A stretch of 9,699 bases of DNA, taken from positions 1 through 9,699 of the forward strand of contig DFPA01000055.1 of NCBI GenBank assembly GCA_002377025.1, read 5' to 3'. This DNA is from Patescibacteria group bacterium UBA3527 (GTDB lineage Bacteria; Patescibacteriota; Minisyncoccia; Phycocordibacterales; UBA918). How positions within the stretch are numbered: position 1 is the first letter of the stretch; each line of letters opens with the position of its first letter. A program made the position numbers and the translations under genes. Under the pieces are notes generated by a model that was given only the letters and a program-made list of their open reading frames with translations, was not told where the DNA came from and searched no databases. Shown in pieces: positions 5,213 to 9,699 of this stretch.

Positions 5213-6903
5213 GATTGTTTTTCTCTTTCTGCTAGTTTCTGACGAGTCAGCTGTTGAGCCGCATTCATACTATGTTGGTAGTAAAGGGCTTTAATACCAT
5301 TTTCCCAAGCAGTTATATAGAGCTTGTTGATATCCTTAGCTGGAGTATCCGGTGGCACCATGACATTTAGAGACTGGCCTTGATCTATGTGTTTTTGTCT
5401 GTCAGCAGCTTGCCGAATGACTTCCATTTGGTCTATTTCAGCAAAGGTACGAAAAACTTCCTTTTCTTCATTACTTAAGCAGTCGAGATGCTGAACCGAG
5501 CCATCATTGTCGCGAATACTATTCCACACATCTCTTTCATCCTTACCTTTCTCCTTTAGAAGTTCCAGTAAGAATGGGTTTTTGATTGTCACCTTCATCT
5601 TGGCCACATCCTTTACATAACAGTTACTCCACACCGGCTCGATACCTTGTGAAACCTGACCAAGAATGAACGCGGAAGAAGTAGTTGGGGCGATAGCCAT
5701 AGTAGTGGTATTGCGACGTCCATATCCTTTAAGTACCTTCGGCTCCCCGTATTCCTTAGCCATTTCTTCACTGGCTTTATGGGAACGTTCTTGAATGGTT
5801 TGGAATACCTCGACATTTAGCTTGCGAGCTTCCTCGCAGGCAAATGGCAAATTTTTAGATTGCAAAAGTGAATGATACCCCAGTACTCCAAGCCCCAGAG
5901 CACGATTCTCCAAAGCAAAATTATACGCCCGTTTCATGAAGTGAAAAGCTTCATTTTTTTCTTTCTCATCTGAGTCCCGTAGACCTTCCAGCTTTTCAAT
6001 AAATTCACTCATGACCGCATCAAGAAAGTAAGTCATTGTTTCTACCAAGTCGGTATCTTTCCAGTCGTCATAGAAGAGTACGTTAATGGAAGAAAGGCAA
6101 CATACAAAAGACCAATCTTCCTTGCTTGGAAGCATAATCTCACTACATAGGTTGCTGGCAACGATATTCAAGTCCTTATCTTTGTATACTTGCGGCTTTT
6201 GACCGTTAGCATTGTCAGTATAGAGAATGTACGGGTATCCCATTTCACCACGACGTTGAATTACTTTTGCCCAAATAGCACGCTTGCCATCGTCACCGTC
6301 TATCATCTCCTTGAGCCACTCGCTAGATACGGTTACGCCGTGAGTCATGGTCTGAATCGGGTTACCTTCAGTGCCGATTTCCAAGAAATCCAAAATATCC
6401 GGATGTTCAACTGGCAGATACGGACTGAAACTCCCACGACGCACCCTCCCCTGACTCACTACGTCGACCATGGTTTCAAAAAGTTGCATGAAGTGTACCG
6501 GACCGGAAGAATTACCGTTCATAGAAATTTCCGCACCTCGCTCTCGTAGTGCACCAAAGTATCCGGAAGTTCCACCGCCATATTTACTCATCATTCCTAC
6601 CTCAGCATGCGTGTAAAGAATACCCGCCATATTATCTGGCAAGAAAGACCCGAAACATGAAATAGGCAACCCACGATCCACACCAAAATTAGCCCATACC
6701 GGAGACGCTAGAGAAATCCAGCCTTTAGACATATATTCGTAAAACTTGTCAGCAAAACCTTCTTTCTCAAGAATTTTCTCCGCTTTCTCACCGATGACTC
6801 TAATCCTTTCTTCTGCTGTCTGCCCTTCTGCCAAGTAACCGCGGGCCAAGAAGGCACGACTATTCTCATTCAACCAGTACCATGGTTCGTGTCTGTTGGT
6901 CAT
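5209..6903 (-). CDS. nrdA: class I ribonucleotide reductase, catalytic (alpha) subunit without ATP-cone
   Basis: A 564-residue alpha subunit that reduces ribonucleotides to deoxyribonucleotides, with radical supply from the adjacent NrdB. Active-site residues map onto E. coli NrdA: Cys83 in ISCFGS (C225), Asn251/Cys253/Glu255 in NLCSEI (N437/C439/E441), Cys268 in VCCLSS (C462), and the radical-transfer pair Tyr541-Tyr542 in ALYYQ (Y730/Y731). The tyrosine pair marks class I. The protein is about 200 residues shorter than E. coli NrdA. The N-terminal ATP-cone is missing, as this domain sits on NrdB here. The C-terminal tail after YYQ has only 21 more residues and no cysteine, so the usual redox-shuttle pair is absent. 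The ATG lies 11 bases after the nrdB stop, and the TGA stop overlaps the next start (ATGA), so the short tail looks genuine rather than a frameshift. No clear ribosome binding site. Confidence 0.96.
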   Translation of the reverse strand: MTNRHEPWYWLNENSRAFLARGYLAEGQTAEERIRVIGEKAEKILEKEGFADKFYEYMSKGWISLASPVWANFGVDRGLPISCFGSFLPDNMAGILYTHAEVGMMSKYGGGTSGYFGALRERGAEISMNGNSSGPVHFMQLFETMVDVVSQGRVRRGSFSPYLPVEHPDILDFLEIGTEGNPIQTMTHGVTVSSEWLKEMIDGDDGKRAIWAKVIQRRGEMGYPYILYTDNANGQKPQVYKDKDLNIVASNLCSEIMLPSKEDWSFVCCLSSINVLFYDDWKDTDLVETMTYFLDAVMSEFIEKLEGLRDSDEKEKNEAFHFMKRAYNFALENRALGLGVLGYHSLLQSKNLPFACEEARKLNVEVFQTIQERSHKASEEMAKEYGEPKVLKGYGRRNTTTMAIAPTTSSAFILGQVSQGIEPVWSNCYVKDVAKMKVTIKNPFLLELLKEKGKDERDVWNSIRDNDGSVQHLDCLSNEEKEVFRTFAEIDQMEVIRQAADRQKHIDQGQSLNVMVPPDTPAKDINKLYITAWENGIKALYYQHSMNAAQQLTRQKLAEREKQS

Positions 6904-6914
6904 ATTTATTTCAT

Positions 6915-8228
6915 TTAGAACAGATCAGCGCTTGTTACACTGCTGCTGCGTTTATTGTAATTTATAGAGCGTTTGTCGAAGAAATCGACGTGCTTGGTGG
7001 CGATTACCTCATCGTCAAACCAGTCGGTTTGTTCCACCAAAGATTCATTGAGTTCAAAAACCGGATCCAACCCAATACTCTTCAAAGAGTTGTTGAGGCG
7101 CGACTTAATAAATTCCAACACCACCGCCTTCGGTAAGAAATCCATCTCGCCATCGATAAATATCCAGTCGACAATCTTGGCTTCGGCTTCGTAAGCTTCG
7201 CGACACATACTCTCCACCAACTCTTTGTGCTCGTCATCAAACCAAGCCGGATTCTCTTTCTTGATTATATTAATGAGATCAATACCGAACATACCGTGAA
7301 TCTGTTCTTCTTTGGAAGTAGCTTCTACCGCGTTACTTATACCCTTAAACAAATTCTTATGTTTGTTGAAGGACATCATGACGAGAAATTGCGAAAAGAG
7401 TGATACATGTTCTACAAATAGAGAGAAGAGCAATACCGCCTTGGAGTAGTCGCGATTTTCGTCGGTCTTCGATAGGTTGATTACCTTTTCCAGATAAGAA
7501 ATACGTTCTTGAATCACCGGCACTTCATTTAATTTTGCAAATTCATTGTTCAATCCCAACACTTCAAGCAAGTGCGAGTAAGCATCCATGTGACGTACCT
7601 CACTTTCAGCGAAAGTAAAACCGACAGCACCAATCTCCGGCTTGGGCATCTTGCTATACAAGTTGCCCCAGAAAGTTTTCACCGCCACCTCAATTTGTGC
7701 AATAGCCAGCATGGTGTGCTTGATAGCCGTACGCTCTGCATCGGTTACGTTCACTTTGTAATCATGCACGTCTGAGGTGTAGTTAAACTCGGTGTGAATC
7801 CAATATGAATGTCGTATCGCATCTACATATTCAGCCAATTCCGGATATTCGTAAGGTTTCAGAGTGGTACGCTTGGAGAAAATATCCCTTTCTCGCAACT
7901 TCTTGCGTTCGCTACGATACAAAATGTATTCCTTAGCCGCGTCGAAAAAGTCCATTTCCATAAGGACTTGCTCCACAATATCTTGAATCTCTTCCACTGC
8001 GGGATACCCGTCGGTACATTTTTCAGACCCGGGAGTACCTGGCTCTGCAGTGGCCGCCTGTACACACATGGCAATAGTTTTTTCGTGCACACGGGCAGCA
8101 ATTTTTTCGGCGTCTTCACGAGTGCCGGTCTCGGTTTTGCGTAGAGCTTTCTCAACAGCGTTGGTAATCTTATCCAGCGTAAAAGCCTGGATCGAACCAT
8201 CGCGTTTGCGAATTTTTTCGATTTCCAT
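6915..8228 (-). CDS. nrdB: class I ribonucleotide reductase, radical (beta) subunit with N-terminal ATP-cone
   Basis: A 437-residue beta subunit of ribonucleotide reductase. Residues 1-115 are an ATP-cone (IEKIRKRDGSIQAF, LDKITNAVEKAL, VEEIQDIVEQVL, AKEYILYRSERKKLRE), normally found on NrdA. It carries an insertion around 54-76 with Cys55 and Cys71. The ferritin-like domain follows. Its six metal ligands are visible: Glu180, Glu210 and His213 (ESEVRH), Glu273, Glu308 and His311 (EEQIH). Tyr217, four residues after His213, matches the radical tyrosine Y122 of E. coli. The first ligand is Glu where E. coli has Asp84. Tyr424 near the C-terminus (SINYN) could be the Y356 equivalent, and the tail SADLF would dock on NrdA. 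ATP-cones on NrdB are known from the NrdBi group, where they control activity through beta-subunit oligomers. Metal type cannot be told. It heads the operon; no strong ribosome binding site precedes the ATG. Confidence 0.96.
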   Translation of the reverse strand: MEIEKIRKRDGSIQAFTLDKITNAVEKALRKTETGTREDAEKIAARVHEKTIAMCVQAATAEPGTPGSEKCTDGYPAVEEIQDIVEQVLMEMDFFDAAKEYILYRSERKKLRERDIFSKRTTLKPYEYPELAEYVDAIRHSYWIHTEFNYTSDVHDYKVNVTDAERTAIKHTMLAIAQIEVAVKTFWGNLYSKMPKPEIGAVGFTFAESEVRHMDAYSHLLEVLGLNNEFAKLNEVPVIQERISYLEKVINLSKTDENRDYSKAVLLFSLFVEHVSLFSQFLVMMSFNKHKNLFKGISNAVEATSKEEQIHGMFGIDLINIIKKENPAWFDDEHKELVESMCREAYEAEAKIVDWIFIDGEMDFLPKAVVLEFIKSRLNNSLKSIGLDPVFELNESLVEQTDWFDDEVIATKHVDFFDKRSINYNKRSSSVTSADLF

Positions 8229-8302
8229 ACAGAAATTTATTCAGGGCTAATAATTCACCTTTAGTTCAACGTTCAAGTTGAGGCCAAGCCTCTATCTCAG
8301 AC

Positions 8303-8372
8303 AAAAATAACCGGTGGTGTTGTACTTCTGCAGATTGCCGGCTAAAGCAATACAGCAGTCACAGTTATTTTT
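8303..8372 (-). promoter_or_regulatory. three-tier stem-loop in the nrdB leader
   Basis: Nested pairings: AAAAATAAC (8303-8311) with GTTATTTTT (8364-8372), CTGC (8328-8331) with GCAG (8355-8358), and ATTGC (8334-8338) with GCAAT (8347-8351), loop CGGCTAAA. The inner two stems are almost coaxial. The left side carries an unpaired 16-base strand. It lies 75 bases before the nrdB ATG, where a regulatory leader could act. Pairing was done by eye only. Confidence 0.4.
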
Positions 8373-8412
8373 ATACAAGATCAATAAGATTTTTTGGGGG
8401 AGCTAAACACAC

Positions 8413-8553
8413 TGCCATGTCCTCCAACATGACACTGAAATTGTGCCTCCACCCGCAAGGCACTCGATGGAGTGATCTTCGAGTGCTTACTCCATGGTAA
8501 CGCCGGCGGTCTCTCTCGGCAAATGAAGCATAAAGAACGCTCCGTAGGTTCTT
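8413..8553 (-). promoter_or_regulatory. cluster of hairpins with GGA-containing loops and competing stems
   Basis: Minus-strand RNA would form AAGAAC/GTTCTT (8533-8553, loop with CGGAGC), then either ATGGAGT/ACTCCAT (8467-8473 with 8489-8495) or GCACTCG/CGAGTGC (8460-8466 with 8480-8486), then GTGCCT/AGGCAC (8443-8463, loop TGCGGGTGG), then an eight-pair stem at 8413-8434 with loop TGGAGG. The last stem's only imperfect pair is C-A on the plus strand but G-U on the minus strand, favouring minus-strand RNA. The middle stems overlap and exclude each other. Confidence 0.45.
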
Positions 8554-8571
8554 GTTTGTTTTCTATGGCCT

Positions 8572-8599
8572 AAAATAAGCCTTATCGACTAACTGGCAA
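8572..8599 (-). promoter_or_regulatory. nrdB: candidate nrd operon promoter
   Basis: On the minus strand TTGCCA (8594-8599, five of six to TTGACA) is 16 bases from TATTTT (8572-8577, four of six). This would start the transcript near 8565, leaving a leader of about 335 bases. A DnaA box lies 18 bases upstream of the -35. An alternative -10-like TATAAA sits near 8376 but has no partner -35. Confidence 0.3.
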
Positions 8600-8616
8600 C
8601 AACCGGCCAAACCAAG

Positions 8617-8625
8617 TTATCCACA
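8617..8625 (+). promoter_or_regulatory. DnaA box upstream of nrdB
   Basis: TTATCCACA is a perfect match to the strong DnaA-box consensus. It is single, but stands just upstream of the candidate nrd promoter. In E. coli the nrdAB promoter is controlled by DnaA boxes in a comparable place, so control of dNTP supply by DnaA is plausible. A nine-base match can also occur by chance. Confidence 0.45.
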
Positions 8626-8706
8626 GCTTTGGATATCAGTCCCACTTACAACCCATTTTCTAAAAGTTGCCTATATTTACAACTCGCAAAAAAGTTTCAA
8701 AATCAA

Positions 8707-8796
8707 TCACAGAAAGAAAACCGCGATGTAAAAACCCACTCCGGAACCGGCAGCCAAACAAATCAAAGCAATAATTTTACGCGTGTCTTTATCCAT
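8707..8796 (-). CDS. possible 29-residue single-span membrane microprotein
   Basis: An ATG frame of 29 codons ending in TGA. The product starts MDKDTRK, a charged cytoplasmic-type head, and continues with 22 almost entirely non-polar residues (from IIALICLAAG to the end IAVFFL), enough for one membrane helix, with a small-residue GSGVG stretch in the middle suited to helix packing. A good -10 hexamer TATAAT lies at 8809-8814, but no proper -35 partner or Shine-Dalgarno sequence is seen, and the promoter region abuts the mscL terminator. It lies between mscL and the nrd operon on the same strand. The amino-acid pattern is far from random, but length alone gives weak support. Unknown function. 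Confidence 0.45.
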   Translation of the reverse strand: MDKDTRKIIALICLAAGSGVGFYIAVFFL

Positions 8797-8824
8797 ATCA
8801 GTAGACCAATTATACCTCAAAGTG

Positions 8825-8881
8825 AAAACCCCCCGACACAATTACGTGCGTAATTGCGCACGTAATTGCGTCGGGGGTTTT
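8825..8881. terminator. 25-bp hairpin terminator of mscL
   Basis: Arms 8825-8850 and 8857-8881 (AAAACCCCCCGAC... with ...GTCGGGGGTTTT) pair almost throughout around a TAATTG loop, with one bulged C and one C-A or G-U opposition. TTTT runs end the hairpin on both strands. It begins eight bases after the mscL stop codon. The unusual length of the stem and its inner ATTACGTGCG repeats make it stand out. Confidence 0.85.
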
Positions 8882-8888
8882 CTATCTT

Positions 8889-9278
8889 CTATTTCTGTAA
8901 ACTATCTCGAATTTCTCGCAAGAGTTTCACTTCTTCGGCAGGTTCTGTCGGCTTTTCTTCTTCCGCTTCTTCAGACTTAGAATACGCAGACGCTTTGTTC
9001 ACTACCTTCACGATCATAAAGATAACAAAAGCCACAATCACAAAATCTATCACCGCTTGTATGAATGCACCGTAGCTAAATACCGCCTCGCCGTAGGTAT
9101 AGTTCAAGCTGCTGAAGTCTACCCCTCCCAAGAAGAGTCCTATAAGTGGAGTAATGAGACTATCTACCAAAGCGGACACTATCTTCCCAAAGGCCGCACC
9201 GATAACTACCGCTACTGCCAAGTCCAAGACATTGCCCTTCATTGCAAATGTCCGAAATTCCTCAATAAAGTTTTTCAT
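8889..9278 (-). CDS. mscL: large-conductance mechanosensitive channel MscL
   Basis: Complete MscL, 129 residues. It forms a pentameric inner-membrane channel that opens under membrane tension to release solutes in osmotic downshock. The N-terminal amphipathic helix MKNFIEEFRTFAMKGN leads into the conserved first membrane helix and pore (LDLAVAVVIGAAFGKIVSAL, 18-37, and the adjoining VDSLITPLIG). A short periplasmic loop (50-68) follows, then the second helix (about 70-95) and a charged C-terminal helix (KLLREIRDSL). A Glu/Pro-rich linker (103-116) joins the last two parts. AAAAGG sits very close to the ATG, so the ribosome binding site is weak. It is a single-gene unit between a divergent promoter and a strong hairpin. 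Confidence 0.97.
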   Translation of the reverse strand: MKNFIEEFRTFAMKGNVLDLAVAVVIGAAFGKIVSALVDSLITPLIGLFLGGVDFSSLNYTYGEAVFSYGAFIQAVIDFVIVAFVIFMIVKVVNKASAYSKSEEAEEEKPTEPAEEVKLLREIRDSLQK

Positions 9279-9316
9279 AACCTTTTCATAACCATTGGTT
9301 AGTGAGTAATGCGGGT

Positions 9317-9345
9317 ATTATAGGTCATTTACATTCATCCGAAAA
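9317..9345 (-). promoter_or_regulatory. mscL: candidate mscL promoter
   Basis: On the minus strand a perfect TATAAT (9317-9322) lies about 38 bases before the mscL ATG. The -35 at 17-base spacing is only TTTTCG (9340-9345). It overlaps face to face with the tRNA-His promoter, so the two could interfere. Confidence 0.5.
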
Positions 9346-9356
9346 CTAGGTATAGT
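9328..9356 (+). promoter_or_regulatory. promoter of tRNA-His
   Basis: TTTACA (9328-9333), a 17-base spacer and TATAGT (9351-9356) make a near-consensus sigma70-type promoter directly upstream of the tRNA, with an expected start near 9363. Confidence 0.75.
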
Positions 9357-9368
9357 TTGCGCTAACTA

Positions 9369-9391
9369 GGGGCCGGCCTCCGGCCGGCCCC
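9369..9391 (+). repeat. GC-only hairpin in the tRNA-His 5' leader
   Basis: GGGGCCGGCC (9369-9378) and GGCCGGCCCC (9382-9391) pair perfectly around TCC. It lies just after the predicted transcript start and 12 bases before the tRNA. No T-tract follows on either strand, so it is not a normal terminator. It may cap the pre-tRNA leader or act on the opposite strand. Confidence 0.7.
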
Positions 9392-9402
9392 TGAGTCAAA
9401 AT

Positions 9403-9474
9403 GGCGACTATAGTTTAGTGGTAAAACTCCGGTTTGTGGTACCGGTATCGAGGGTTCAATTCCCTCTAGTCGCC
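9403..9474 (+). tRNA. tRNA-His (anticodon GTG)
   Basis: A full cloverleaf: acceptor GCGACTA/TAGTCGC, D-arm GTTT/AAAC with loop AGTGGTA, anticodon arm CCGGT/ACCGG with loop TTGTGGT (GTG at 9436-9438), variable region TATC, and T-arm GAGGG/CCCTC with loop TTCAATT. The extra G at 9403 faces C73 at 9474, the G-1:C73 pair that identifies tRNA-His. The 3' CCA is not encoded (CAA follows), so it must be added by the CCA enzyme. It has its own promoter and is the only clear plus-strand gene in the window. Confidence 0.97.
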
Positions 9475-9699
9475 CAATAACGTGACTTTCAAGCGAAGCT
9501 TGGATAACGCTGGCCGCGCCGAGCGCGTAGTGGCTTTATACTTCTCCGTACGCATTCGCGTTCGTGGTAATGCTAACTCACCACACTGCCTCTCATCCGG
9601 TCGGCACCCACCCTACGCCCTGACCACTCCGTTTTTAAAAAAGAAAAGCACCCCTAAAAACCATTGAATATAGTGTGGTCGGGCGTGGGTGGGGCTTCC
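9475..9699. other. gene-free region with long inverted repeat at 9607-9693
   Basis: No credible gene was found in the last 225 bases. The left half is GC-rich with small repeats such as AAGC-GAA-GCTT and CGCG-CCGAG-CGCG. The right half has an imperfect inverted repeat: CCCACCC, A, CGCCC and GACCAC (9607-9627) face GTGGTC, GGGCG, T and GGGTGGG (9675-9693), 19 pairs with two single-base bulges. The 47-base loop includes GTTTTTAAAAAAG. It might be the end of a repeat element or a bidirectional terminator for a gene beyond the window. Confidence 0.5.

Larger units (their letters stand above)
8229..8706 (-). other. long structured upstream region/leader of the nrd operon
   Basis: No protein gene is supported in this stretch. 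If transcription starts near 8565, the leader is about 335 bases. It contains, in transcript order, hairpins at 8533-8553, 8460-8495 (alternative forms), 8443-8463, 8413-8434, a three-tier stem at 8303-8372 and a small GAGGC/GCCTC hairpin at 8280-8292. Beyond 8630 it is AT-rich, with one weak hairpin (AGTTG/CAACT near 8664-8683). No known riboswitch motif was recognised, including the B12 box and purine core, and no clear NrdR box was found. Confidence 0.5.

Noticed and set aside
5209..5260. Frameshift at the 3' end of nrdA hiding the cysteine tail
   Set aside because: The other frames contain early stops and no Cys pair, and the ATGA overlap with the next gene fits a natural end.
8364..8400. 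TATAAA near 8376 as nrd promoter -10
   Set aside because: No acceptable -35 is found at 16-18 bases, and it lies next to the leader stem.
8460..8495. H-type pseudoknot from the interleaved stems
   Set aside because: In either strand one loop would be too short (0 or 2 bases) to cross a 7-bp stem, so the stems are better read as mutually exclusive hairpins.
8229..8706. tmRNA, RNase P RNA or a cobalamin riboswitch in the nrd upstream region
   Set aside because: No tRNA-like ends or tag frame, no RNase P core strings, and no B12 box were found. The reductase is class I, which does not use B12.
9482..9667. 61-codon plus-strand frame after tRNA-His
   Set aside because: The product is Arg/Ser/Pro-rich with no recognisable domain, has no ribosome binding site and runs through the inverted repeat, so it looks like a chance frame.

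Overview
The window looks like a compact genome of a candidate phyla radiation bacterium (Patescibacteria, probably Parcubacteria). This is inferred from gene content and style: short intergenic gaps, nearly all genes on the minus strand, few Shine-Dalgarno sequences on the operon genes, TGA used as an ordinary stop, a SIMPL protein and a coiled-coil matrixin-like protease, and rplK without rplA after it. No 16S gene is present, so the lineage is an inference.
Layout from left to right. Bases 1-1200 hold two stand-alone minus-strand genes with good ribosome binding sites: a DNPH1/nucleoside-deoxyribosyltransferase-like protein and a Nudix hydrolase. Hairpin terminators separate them, and a palindromic CTCATGAG array lies at the very edge. 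Bases 1226-2850 hold the secE-nusG-rplK translation/secretion cluster, read leftward. Directly after nusG and directly after rplK lie two copies of a roughly 120-base imperfect palindrome. Their stems differ by compensatory changes while their internal loops are almost identical. This is the best candidate in the window for an undescribed element.
Bases 3005-8228 form a five-gene minus-strand operon: nrdB with an N-terminal ATP-cone, nrdA without an ATP-cone and without the usual C-terminal cysteine pair, a small flavin-type split-barrel protein whose start overlaps the nrdA stop, a matrixin-like membrane-anchored metalloprotease with a long coiled coil inserted in it, and a SIMPL-domain protein. 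A 14-bp hairpin terminator follows. The first two genes together make a class I ribonucleotide reductase, with allosteric on/off control apparently moved to the radical subunit.
Bases 8229-8888 are a 660-base gap upstream of nrdB. It contains a structured putative leader RNA, a perfect DnaA box, a candidate promoter and a possible 29-residue membrane microprotein. Bases 8889-9278 hold mscL, read leftward, with a strong hairpin terminator. A divergent promoter region separates it from a complete tRNA-His(GTG) on the plus strand, the only clear plus-strand gene. The last 225 bases hold no credible gene but contain a long GC-rich inverted repeat running almost to the window edge.
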